Of a stretch of DNA of 64,000 nt, positions 33,001-42,605 are shown piece by piece. Made by a program: the position numbers and the translations under genes. The notes below the pieces were generated by a model. That model was not told the DNA's origin, did not search any database, and was given only the letters and a program-made list of their open reading frames with translations. Source of the stretch: Mesocentrotus franciscanus (lineage: Eukaryota; Echinodermata; Echinoidea; Camarodonta; Strongylocentrotidae); NCBI GenBank assembly GCA_037976565.1, contig CP137681.1:30012707-30076706 (forward strand). Reading direction: 5' to 3'. Numbering within the stretch: the first letter of the stretch is position 1; the number at the start of each line of letters is the position of its first letter.

Positions 33001-36000
33001 CCCACCTAGGGCCCTAAGGCGGGCCCTTGGATACTCATCTAACCGTAAGTTAATGCTTAAAACCCCTGAGCTTCCGGGGGCTCCGCCCCCTGGACCCCAC
33101 GCCAATCAGTGACCTGCCAATGTCACAAATAAGGTATCAAAATATGCTCATCTGCCGTAATTAAATGCCTAAAACTCCTTAGCTTCCTGGGGGCTAGTGC
33201 CCCCTGGACCCCACCTAGGGACCTAAGACGGGCCTCTTGATGCTCATCTGACGGTTATTTAATGCCTAAAATTCCTGAGCTTCTGGGGTTCCGCCCCCTA
33301 GACCCCATGCCAATTAGTGTCCTGCCAGTGTCACAATTAAGGTATAAGAATATGCTCATCTGACCGTAATTAAATGCCCATACGCCCTGAGCTTCCGGGG
33401 GCTTCGCCCCTTGACCCCCGCCGGGGCTTTGCCCCTAGACCCCACGCCGATCGATTTACGCTACGCTAAATACTTTAGCCTCCCCCCACCCACTTTGAAA
33501 AACGTTCAACAGGGCCTGCATGTAAGAGTGGTGGTGATGCGGATTTTTTTCTTCTCCTCCCAAACGATTTTGCTCATTACGTCACCGTGACTGCTTTAGT
33601 GGTCACCATTACGTACCAATATTTGGCTCGCACAATTTCAAATTTGGCCCCCTAAGAAATCCTGGATCCGCGCCTGGATAACACTACAGTCTATTGGGGA
33701 AAATGATTATGGTAAAACCGGTCACTCGAAGATTTTAACTTTTTTGAGGCACTTCATGATCATTTTGAAGCGCAATTTTTAGGGCTGCAATATTACACCA
33801 TATCACAGACACTGATAACACGTAGGGCCATGCATCTCAGATTTAACATTGTTAAACGATGCCTTTAAGACATTTTAAAACTTGATTTTTTAAGCGAGGG
33901 TGTGTCCCCTCCCGTCCTCCCGGGATCGCAGCCCTTGACTCCGAAACTCAGCGACACTGACTTACCTAATTCGTAGTTTTCGTCTGACACGTTACTTGCG
34001 AAGAGTCCAATGTTCGCATCATGGTCAGCGCTGACCATGAAGTCAAATGACGTCACATTCTCAGCAATCCATAAGCCAGGAAAGGTGTACTCTGCGGTAT
34101 CACCCACATCAGGTGTGTGGAATACGGGACACTCTATCAAAACACGTACGAGATACACATGGAGAGAAAGAGAGAGAAAGAAAGAGAGAAAGAGGAAAGA
34201 AGGGTGGGAGGGGGTCAAATCGTCTACTTTTCACGTTATTCATCTCTCTCTGGATTTCATCGTGAAAATGCCCAAATAATAAATTCGAATAATCATTTTT
34301 GTCTTTACATCAACTTACGAAAATGAATGTAGGACTTCAATACAATACTTTTTATATTCACTGTACAACAGTCCATGTTGTTTCCTTCTTTATTTGTTTA
34401 TTCATTTATCATAGGTTTATATTCATTCATTTATTATTTATGTATTTGTTTATATTCTATGTATTACTCACCATTTATTTAGTTGTTTATATATTTATCT
34501 ATTATTAATCATTTCTTCATTTATTTATTTATTATGTGTATATTTACTTTTATATCCTGCATCAAAAAATTATTGGTTTTTGATTGGTTGAGAGCTTGTC
34601 ACGTGACCAGAAATATTTCAACTACTTTAATGTTGCTCTGAAAAAGTACTATTTGGGAGTACTATTTGGGAGTAGAAGTACTTATGAGAGTACTATTTGG
34701 GGGTTGACTTTATTTATTTTTTCAATTTGAAAATGTTATTTATTCATTTTTATTTTTGTTTAAATCTAATAATGTTTTTCATTTGTTATTCTTTTTTTAA
34801 TAAAAATTGTAATTTTAATAAAACAATTCCCAAAAATTGTATTGTATTTTTTTTTTTAAAGATAAATTTTTGATGCAGGATATAACACAAAATATATACC
34901 ATGCCTTCTTTTCGAGGTACTGGCTACAACTATGGGCCTCGGTGACGCCAAAAGTACTATTTTCTTCGGGGCTGCACCCCTCAGCAAATAGTACTAGTGG
35001 AGTCACCTCTTGCGCAAAGTTTTAACCAGAACCTCTCAAGACAGTGTATATTTGTATAATATATTTATTTATCATGTACTATTTATTAATTTGTTTATTC
35101 ATCTTAAGGCAGGGTAGTCTCATTCAGAGCCTCGAAGGCCCTCCTTTACAAGGTAGTCCCGTTTCCTTGAGTAATGCACAGAATAAGTCACCTACTACTC
35201 CACCAATACTTTTTGTGTATAAAGATCAAGTTGCGCTAGCAATAATGTACTCACCACACACTGGACCGTAGAACATCTGAGGGCAAGTACATAGAAACGA
35301 CGTGACTAACTGTTGGCAAATCCCTCCATTTTTACAAGGAGTCGGAAAACAAACTGTGATAAAAAGAGGGTAAATCGTGTGATAAGCGCTGGGGAGAAGG
35401 GAAGTTCGTGTGTTATAGAGTAAATTAATAAATATAGGGTAAAAAATGGTTAAATCGTGTCTTTAAAAAGAGGGGATAGCCTGGGTAAATCATCTATCCA
35501 TCCATCCAAAAGATATTTGATAAAGCGCCTTTTCCTTGCTGTTACAAAGCGCTGCACACACACCGCTCCACAATGTTTGGGCCACTTATAAACAAAAGTT
35601 AGTCACTTCTCAGAGATCAGTTAAGAATATGTAGGCTGGTAATAAAGTAATTCCTAGCAGAATAGATGTGACTTGAGTTATTTCTTGAACTCGGTCAGGT
35701 AAAAAGAGGGGAAAGTGATAGGCCTTTAATGTATTTTCTTGTTTATCAGAGTATTTCGGGCATGTGTCCCTCCCCCGACCCCACTCCCAACGGGCCAGAG
35801 AATCCTGGATTCGCCAATGGAGCAACAGGTAATGGATAGTCTTACGGTCTTGTGATGGCGTTGTTGGAGATTCCGTTGTCGATGATGATGTTGCCGTGGT
35901 CGTTGGTTGCGGAGTCTCACTACTTGCTTCGTCGGTCAGGGTACTTGTTGATGATAAAACCGTTGACTTTGTGGTAGTTGTGGTAGTGGTGGTGGTGTCT

Positions 36001-38012
36001 TTGTCTGCAACACTTATTGAAGAATTTTCAAATGAGTGGCATTGGTAGCCAGTCATTGTCTCTTCGCACCAACCATGCTCACAGGGATCATTCATGCAGT
36101 CTGCAAAATCGTACAAAAGGATATGAAAACTTTTATCAGAAACACCGATTGCTGCGCGGGAAATCACAAATTTTAATATCGAATTTATCATCATCATCGT
36201 CGTCGTCGTCACCATAATAATAATAATAACAAGAGTAATTATGACAATGTTAGTAATAATAATAATGATGATAATAATAACAATAACGATCACATCAATA
36301 ATAATAATAAAAATAAATATCATAATCATCATCATCATCATCATCATAATAATTTTTCAATATTAAGAAAAAGAAGAAAAAGAAAGAGGAAACTGAGAAG
36401 GAGGGAAGGAGGAAAAGGAGGAGGAGGGGGAGAAGAAGAAGAAGAAGGAGGAGGAAGAGGAAAATGAGAAAGAGGGGAGGAGGAAAAGGGGGAGGAGGGG
36501 GAGAAGAAGAAGAAGAATGAAGAGGAAAAGGAAGAAAAGGATGAGGAGGAGAGTAAGAAGAAGAAGCAGAACAAACAAAGAATTTTAAAAGAAGCAGAAG
36601 AAGAAGAAAAAGAAGGAGAAGAAGAAGAAAAGAAGAAGATGAAGAAGAAGATGAAAAAAAAGGAAGAAAAAGAAAAAGGAGAAGTAGAAGAAAAGAAGAA
36701 GATGAACAAGGAGAAGAATAGAGGGTTATTTCTCAGGAAAATCGCATAATTACAGAGGACAAATGATAAGAAAGATAGAGAGAGAGAGAGGGGGAGGAGA
36801 GAGAGAGAGAGAGAGAGAAAGGGGGGAGAGAGAGACATGGAGAGACGAAAGAGAAAATTGAAGGGAGAGAAGGAAGTGAGAAAATATATAAAATAGAAAT
36901 CGAGAGAGAAAGAAAAGACAAGAGAGAGAGAGGGGGGAAGAGAGAAGAGAGATAAGTGAGTGAGAGAGAGAGAGAGAGGGAGAGAGGGGAGAGAGAGACA
37001 GACAGAGAGAGAGAGAGAGGGGATGAGTGCATTGAAAATTGCTTACCGAAAGTGACCTTTTTGAAAGAAATCATTATGTACTGGCAAATCGTACTACATA
37101 ATAATAAATAAACAAACAGACAAGCAAACAAACGAGGAATTTTCGTCATCGATATAAGAAAGTGATTTTTAAAGATGTTTGTGATTTGTATTTATAATCC
37201 ATGTAGACACTGGATAAAAAAGGAACCAAGCTCTATGCAATTATCATCTCATAATTCATATGGGAATTATTCTCCTTTTTTGTAATTGTTTAACAGAGCC
37301 CACAGGGAAAGAAAACTAGAAACGGCAAAAAGAGAAATGTCGCAATTCCATACAAATTTTACTGAACAGTTCCATTACATTCAATTACTATATTTTTACG
37401 CCTCGGCGGCTGCCGAAAGCCAGATGTTGCTTCATGTTGTAGCATATTCTTTATACTTGAAAGTGAAAGTAAAAGTGAAATAGAAAGACAGGGGGAGGGA
37501 GGGGGCAAGAGAGAGAGAGAAATTTAAAAGAAATCGTGATTTTTAACGCCTAACCTTTGCACCGCCTTGTTCATTTTTTCCATTTACTATTGTGTGTTTT
37601 ACGTCTGAAAATGTTTCGACATTGACTTCTCTCTGACCTCAGAAAGGTCTCAATTTCCTAACACATGCTTACATTTTAGTCGTTAAAAGTTCTTAATTGT
37701 ACAACTACTATTATTGCTCAAGAATCATAATTTTCCAATGCCTACCCTTCACTCCAATGATTTATGATATTTTAAATCAGTCTACAAGTTGGGCTAAAAA
37801 ATCATACTTTTTATGATCATCGCTATAAACATACAACTCACCAGATAACTTGCAAACGAATTGTCGTTTAATACCCTTCAATGAAACGGGAAACGAGGGC
37901 ATGTACTCTGGCACTGTAGGCATCAATACACCATTAACAAGAATCGGCTGGCAATGATTATCCTCCGTATGCAACACTTCATCGGCCATGTTTGTAGACC
38001 CCCGCGCGTGAG
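30035..38012 (-). CDS. EGF / Thr-rich stalk / EGF / FAMeT-domain protein (5' incomplete)
   Basis: Exons on -: 38012-37842, 36100-35846, 35353-35255, 34133-33966 and 30345-30035 (stop). All are flanked by AG/GT, every junction is phase 1, and the frame stays open for 333 residues. Exon 1 seen: half of a CCP-like module (HCQPILVNG, RQFVCKLSG). Exon 2: EGF-like start (CMNDPCEHGWCEETMTGYQC) without the last two cysteines, then a Thr/Ser/Pro-rich mucin-like stalk. Exon 3: a six-cysteine EGF (PCKNGGIC, CTCPQMFYGPVC). Exons 4-5: a FAMeT/Methyltransf_FA-type domain (FDFMVSADHDANIGL, then IGGWGNTVG, DPNPLAVNYVGIWTGYGSQG, YWKF). Despite its name, this domain is not known to be catalytic in most animals and is often extracellular. 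The start exon and signal peptide are not found. Introns carry many repeats; the 3.6-kb FAMeT intron is the largest. Confidence 0.85.
30430..30780. repeat. Simple repeats in the FAMeT intron
   Basis: C-run with CACTCC units (30457-30485), tandem GTGATACATT units (30503-30546), then (GT)n and (GA)n at 30690-30765. Confidence 0.8.
30832..31290. mobile_element. TIR element carrying ATTGGTC motifs
   Basis: The left end CTTAAGAAATCCAGCCATCT...ATTGGTC is inverted at the right end GACCAATCAGATTGCAAGAT TCTTAG. Internal GGCTACTATCACGAG is inverted at GATGATAGTAGCCGTGAG. Related to 25728-26190. Non-coding; lies in the FAMeT intron. Confidence 0.55.
31490..31880. repeat. Purine-rich tandem units of a hAT-like element
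   Basis: A-run, then GGGAAGGGAAGGGAAAGG repeats, interspersed with GATCAGTTGCGATTTT (31711, 31860) and CCCTTGCCTCCCCCAAGCAA. The same mosaic occurs at 63230-63620, which starts with a hAT-like GGCGCGGATCCAGGGG. Open frames are low complexity. Confidence 0.75.
32070..32235. repeat. 166-base foldback
   Basis: Outer arms ACAAATGATGCATG / CATGCATCATTTGT, middle arms TTCATTATACGATCTATCCGC and its complement, and inner arms GCTGTGTGTATCTA / TAGATACACACAGC form one long imperfect palindrome centred near 32150. Confidence 0.85.
32595..33676. mobile_element. Tandem-unit-bearing element with hAT-like right end
   Basis: About seven units of 90-115 bases between 32735 and 33480 share CTCATCTGACCGTAATTAAA, CCCCTGAGCTTCCGGGGGCT and CCGCCCCCTGGACCCCAC. 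Two spacer types alternate (TAGGGCCCTAAGGCGGGCC versus GTGACCTGCCAATGTCACAA). The right end CCTGGATCCGCGCCTG resembles hAT termini; the left end was not located. Lies in the FAMeT intron; an inverted fragment sits in the lectin gene intron. Confidence 0.7.
33678..33866. mobile_element. Right half of the TTAA-type MITE
   Basis: Closely similar to 16058-16248 (GTAAAACCGGTCA, TGATCATTTTGAAGCGCAAT, CATATCACAGACACTGATAA) and ends CCTTTAAG. Its left half is missing where it abuts the hAT-like end. Confidence 0.7.
34551..34884. mobile_element. 334-base element with 20-base inverted ends
   Basis: TATATCCTGCATCAAAAAAT at 34551-34570 is inverted at 34865-34884 (AATTTTTGATGCAGGATATA). Internally GAGTACTATTTGGG repeats three times (34653-34702). 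No frame and no obvious target duplication. Lies in an intron of the FAMeT gene. Confidence 0.7.
34890..35250. other. Intron sequence, no feature
   Basis: Contains AGTACTATTTTCTTCGG and CAAATAGTACTAGTGGAG near 34960-35000, related to the element just before; the element may extend to about 35040. Otherwise AT-rich. Confidence 0.35.
36180..36350. repeat. ATC/AAT trinucleotide repeats
   Basis: CGTCGT, ATAATA and ATCATC runs in the first visible intron of the FAMeT gene. Confidence 0.9.
36362..37022. repeat. 660-base polypurine block
   Basis: GAAGAAG, GGAGGA and GAGAGA arrays, nearly pure A/G on the + strand, in the same intron. Ser/Leu/Phe-rich frames on - are artefacts. Confidence 0.95.
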
Positions 38013-38209
38013 CTAAAACACAACAAAATATACAGTACTACAATAAGTAATTAAATACACAAAATGTAAAAGTTGACTTGTATAAACTCAAAATACAAGA
38101 TCCTTTGCTTCGCGAGGAATCAAATACAAAACATAATTCTTATTACTTTCGTTCAATAGATTTAGCCCTGAATACGGTTCGCAGATCATTTAGACTACCG
38201 CATCTAATG

Positions 38210-38242
<33 letters not shown>

Positions 38243-38930
38243 CCCCCTCTCATTCTTCTCCCCTCCACTCTACACATTTTGTCATTCGTTCGGGAAGTTC
38301 CCCCGTGCCGTCATCCACCTTCTCAATCACGTCCCACGTCACTTGTCCGGGAGGGGGGTTACGAATAACTGATGGGGACACATAATTATCATCACTTTTG
38401 ACTCGTTTGGGCAAACATGGGGTAGCATAAAGAGGGTGAATCAGGAACCGGTCAAAAACATTTTACTACTTAAGCTAAAACACATCAAAATATACAGTAC
38501 TACAATAAGTAATTAAATACACAAAATGTAAAAGTTGACTTGTATAAACTCAAAATACAAGATCCTTTGCTTCGCGATGAATCAAATACAAAACATAATT
38601 CTTATTACTTTCGTTCAATAGATTTAGCCCTGAATACGGTTCGCAGACCATTTAGACTACCGCATCTAATGCTCTTTCTCTCTCTCTCTCTCTTTCTCCC
38701 CCTCATTCTTCTCCCCTCCACTCTACACATTTTGTCATTCGTCCGGGAAGTTCCCCCGTGCCGTCATCCACCTTCTCAATCACGTCCCACGTCACTTGTC
38801 CGGGAGGGGGGTTACGAATAACTGATGGGGACACATAATTATCACTTTTGACTCGTTTGGGCAAACATGGGGTAGCATAAAGAGGGTCAATCAGGAACCG
38901 GTCAAAAACATTTAACTACTTGTCGTGTCT
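38013..38930. repeat. Tandem duplication (462-base unit) at an exon edge
   Basis: 38013-38474 and 38475-38930 are almost identical from GCTAAAACACA through TACAGTACTACAATAAGTAA, ATACGGTTCGCAGA and TTGTCATTCG to CAGGAACCGGTCAAAAACAT. The unit begins at the 3' splice site of the FAMeT gene exon ending at 38012, so that acceptor sequence (TGTTTTAG on -) is present twice. The copies differ mainly in CT-repeat length. Confidence 0.92.
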
Positions 38931-39079
38931 TTATTCGAATTGCGACATAACAGGTAGTTATGTTTTTGACCCGTTCCGGCTTTCATAGTAAGGGAACCAT
39001 CTCCCAGACCATCATGATTCTATCTCCCTACCTTTACTACCACGATCACCCAAATTGAAGCCGTTTTTTCAAATATTAG

Positions 39080-39612
39080 ATACTATACTAAGTAGGGTCA
39101 GAATATAGTTTGACCACAAAAATTGCGACAACGGGTTTCTCAACGGTTTCCGGTAGTGTTTGAAATCAGGAACAACAAACTAAAAACTACGAAAATCGGA
39201 TCCTCAGAAAGTGGTTATTTTCAAAATGGCGTCCATTAATACCTTACAATAGCCATAAATCTTGATACATGTACATCCATCTTAGAGATGTGATTTTGGT
39301 GTCTATACCTAGGTCTGGGTCGAACAATTCATTCATACTATGATACTAGATTGTACTTACAAAGGGTAATGGCTACCAGGAAACCTGGAAATCCAAGATG
39401 GCGTCCAAAATGGCCGCCAGTCTTCTTACTATTTACAATTAAGCTATGTAATTAGCAAGATTAAAAATATGTTTTAGAGGTCAGGATATTCACTGGTATG
39501 CTTTGAATTGTCATGGTTTAGAGTAGCCTTATACTCAAAACAATATAAAACATGGCCGCAATTTTTAATTCCAATATGGCCGCCGGAAACTGAAATTAGC
39601 CATAACTCGTGA
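39080..39612. repeat. Dispersed repeat R1 (ATGGC-rich), copy 1
   Basis: Marked by CAAAATGGCGTCCA, GATGTGATTTTGGTGTCTAT ACCTAGGT and GATGGCGTCCAAAATGGCCG. Reverse-oriented relatives lie at 41990-42262, 50408-50710 and 60320-60435. No coding potential recognised. Confidence 0.75.
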
Positions 39613-39623
39613 TATATCTATAG

Positions 39624-40121
39624 GCGGTGTCAGACAGAGGCCAATATCTAAATAAAAGCTATCTAGATAATTGTTATCTAGATAATTGGCTGTCTGTCAT
39701 CAATTATCCCGCGAAAAATCCCGTGAAGAATCCGGTGAAAAATCCTATAACGAAACAAGAAAATGTTTCAGTCCACGGGATTTTTGGCGGGATTTTTTTG
39801 TCTGTCACTAATGTTGAATGTTCTCGCGAAAAATCCCGTTAAACGTCAGTGTAAGGTCAACTTTTAACTTATGCGGTGTCAGACAGAGGCCAATTATCCG
39901 GAAAATAGTTATCCAGATTTTAGTTATCGCATAATTGGCTGTCTGTCATCAATTATCCCTTTAAAAATCTCTCAAAAATCCCTTCAAAAATCCTCTAACG
40001 AAACAAGAAAATTCTCTCTTGAAAGGATTTTTCAAGGGATTTTTGACGGGATTTTTCTGTCTGTCACCAATGTTGAAAAAAAAAATCCTGTTAAAGTTCA
40101 GTGTAAGGTCAACTTTTAACT
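39624..40121. repeat. Two tandem units of 249 bases with internal inverted repeats
   Basis: Units start GCGGTGTCAGACAGAGGCCAAT at 39624 and 39873 and end GTAAGGTCAACTTTTAACTTA. Each has a GACAGAGGCCAAT / ATTGGCTGTCTGTC inverted pair and an AAATCCC...GGGATTT pair. Looks like a duplicated MITE. Confidence 0.85.
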
Positions 40122-40202
40122 TAATGATTGGCAGGCATTTGGTTTTTAACACGCTATCATAACCTGCGCACAATTATATTAGCACGCATTTAATGAGACG
40201 CG

Positions 40203-40253
40203 TTAACTGCCTATTGCCTATTAACTGCCTATTGCCTATTAACTGCCTATTGT
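40203..40253. repeat. Short tandem repeat, 18-base unit, about 3 copies
   Basis: TAACTGCCTATTGCCTAT repeated head to tail. Confidence 0.9.
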
Positions 40254-40740
40254 AGCTGGGAGATATTCAAATACTCCCAGGGAAATGAGGCTATGTACGC
40301 TTTGCAATTTGCAATCGCTTGGAGATGAGTTTCATTATTTGTTTGTATGCCCTGCCTTTCGTTCAGACAGAAAATTGTTCATTGATAAATATTTTATTGT
40401 TTTATTATTTACTGAAAATGGATCAGCTTTTAAACTCTAATAATGTACAAACACGTTTAAACTTAGTAAAATTTTGTCGAAAAATAATGCTTCGTTTTCA
40501 TTAATTTATTTAAGTATGTGAACAAAACATGTTACGAGTTCAATATCAACTTTATGTTTCTCTTTTTTGTCTTATATCAAATTATTAAATTGATATCAAG
40601 AATATTTTCAGTAATTCATTAATTCAAATATCTATTTACTGGTGCCAGTAACTTTCTTTTTCAATTGTTTCCATTGATTTTTGTCATAAATTATCGTTGT
40701 AATTAATATTATCGTTTTGTTTTTAATTATTATCATTATT

Positions 40741-40744
40741 AATA

Positions 40745-40791
<47 letters not shown>
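40741..40791. repeat. (TTA)n microsatellite
   Basis: About 15 near-perfect ATT units. Confidence 0.95.
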
Positions 40792-40793
<2 letters not shown>

Positions 40794-40917
40794 CAATATA
40801 ATTTTTCTCATTACTGTCGATAGTGTTATTTTTTATTGATTAACATTATTCGATTTGAATTGTATATTTTACAGTGTTAAATTGACAAATTCAAACTGTT
40901 TATAAACTTCTCCAATA

Positions 40918-41204
40918 CACCTTTTCACGGTTAAGGGCGCCATCTTAATTTAAGATTTACGCGTTTACGCGTAATTAAGATAGCGCCCATGCAAAAATGA
41001 TGTGAGCGCACAGCGCAGGCAGTGATGTCATCAATGTTTTCAGATGCCTGCGCTGTGCGCTCACATCATATTTGCATGGGCGCTATCTTAATTACGCGTA
41101 AACCTCTGACCCCTAGAGGTCAGTGGGGTTAACATCTTATATTATCTTAAATTAAGATGGCGCCCATGTCTGAGCATGCGCACTTTTGTAACCGTGAAAA
41201 GGTG
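40918..41204. mobile_element. TA-flanked nested foldback MITE, 287 bases
   Basis: Starts CACCTTTTCACGGTTA and ends TAACCGTGAAAAGGTG-like (GTAACCGTGAAAAGGTG), flanked by TA on both sides (40916-40917, 41205-41206), the Tc1/mariner pattern. A second inverted pair lies inside: 40964-41022 against 41045-41103, almost perfect over 59 bases (GATGTGAGCGCACAGCGCAG core). Outer sub-arms carry GGCGCCATCTTAAT. No transposase. Confidence 0.88.
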
Positions 41205-41225
41205 TATACCCCAATGTGGGTGACA

Positions 41226-41266
41226 TGAGAATAAATTGTCATTGTCATTGTCATTGTCATTTTCAT
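41226..41266 (+). repeat. LINE-type 3' tail (TGTCAT)n
   Basis: GAGAATAAATTGTCATTGTC and further TGTCAT units follow the MITE. The same tail style ends CR1/L2 elements; the element body is probably split by the MITE. Confidence 0.5.
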
Positions 41267-41985
41267 TGCGCATTACTTTTGATTGACCGTGTGATGTCAC
41301 AATGCTTAATATCTACCTGAACGGTGCATGCGCAATGGCCCATCAATAATCCAGATAATATGAAATAGGAATAAATGTTAAAACGGCTTGCGATAAATAC
41401 GCAGCAATACGCAAGCCAAATACGCAAAGGTGTGACTGAGGCATTGGGACGTTGTCGTTCGCATGATTGCGCGTATAGTTGCCGCTCGCTACGCTGCGAG
41501 TCTAGCTCGTACGCCGTACGCTTTAGCTTGCAGTCACTGGTTGCCACTCGCTTTAGCTCGCTATCACTGCGATTAATTGCCTAGCACCGACCATCGTCGC
41601 TGCGCTGCATATCGGCAATAAATAATCACCTCTGCTTCTTCCAGCTGATTAACCAAAAGCTTAAGCCTTTGCAAGGCAGAGCTCTGCTGCAGGGTCATAT
41701 TGTTAATATAGTTTTAAATCCGGAAACCAATGTAAAAAGACTAATATTATATTTATGGGAGGGATACCTAATGATTTACAGCCAATATAAATGTGTTGGC
41801 AGCCACTTTGAATGGCACAATAGCAGCCGTCTTGGATACAATGTCCTACTAGTATACAAAGCTATTACAATTATACTTGATGACAATTTTCGTGCATCAA
41901 TGAATATCCTTACCCTCAAAATGTACCTTTACACTTGAAAACTCTATTGTAAATAGTAAACCGTATCCGAATATGTTACGATACT
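41267..41985. other. Intergenic, no gene supported
   Basis: 41380-41600 is richer in CpG with repeated GCTCGCTA/GCTTTAGCTCGC words but no domain; 41669-41938 holds an 89-codon frame without recognisable features. Confidence 0.35.
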
Positions 41986-41989
41986 GACT

Positions 41990-42262
41990 ACAATTTCGGT
42001 CGCCATCATCAATTTCCGGGTTTTCCGGTGGCAATTACACATTTTAAACAGTCTAAATGGATTTGCCGACCCTGAAACCTAGGTATAGATACCAAAATTA
42101 CATCTCTAATATAGATATGTCACGATTTATTGCAAAATTCAGTTTTCGTCGGCCATCTCGGATTACAAAATGGATGCCATCTTTGGAATTGTTTTGAGTA
42201 TAAGGTTACTCATAACCTTTATGATAATTTAAAGCACACTAGTGAATATCCTGACCTCTTGA
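41990..42262. repeat. Dispersed repeat R1, copy 2
   Basis: Contains CTAGGTATAGATACCAAAAT, GGCCATCTCGGATTACAAAA and GAATATCCTGACCTCTTGAA; near-identical to parts of 50408-50530 and inverted relative to 39280-39580. Confidence 0.75.
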
Positions 42263-42605
42263 ACAAACCTTTTGTTACAATCTTGTTGGGGTTGACATAT
42301 TTTAATTAATCAATTAAAATAAAAGACTAAATTCATTCTAATTCTCACCAATGACGGATGAAGTGCAGAGAAGTAGGAACATGTCTCTCAGGGTAACAAC
42401 GGAGTTATGTCTCTGCATCTATTGTATAGTCATAAAGAAAAAAATCAAGGGATTCAGCACTGTAAAAGTAATACCGTTTTCTCACTCTTACGAAAAGATG
42501 ATAATGAAGCCCTGAAACGCTTTGTGAATGTTCTTTTTTTTTTCTTTCTTTCCATAGCATTTATTCATAATCTGAAGACTTTCATTTTACATTCATATCA
42601 AAATA

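Noticed and set aside
33865..34218. 117-codon frame as an intact gene
   Set aside because: Only 33966-34133 shows FAMeT similarity; the ends read through a GTAAG donor and a GA repeat.
35610..36347. Single 245-codon - strand protein
   Set aside because: The frame reads through a GTAAG donor at 35845 and an intron and microsatellite upstream of 36100; only the 35846-36100 part is coding.
36344..37149. Ser/Phe/Leu-rich frames of 138-164 codons
   Set aside because: Polypurine simple repeat in an intron.
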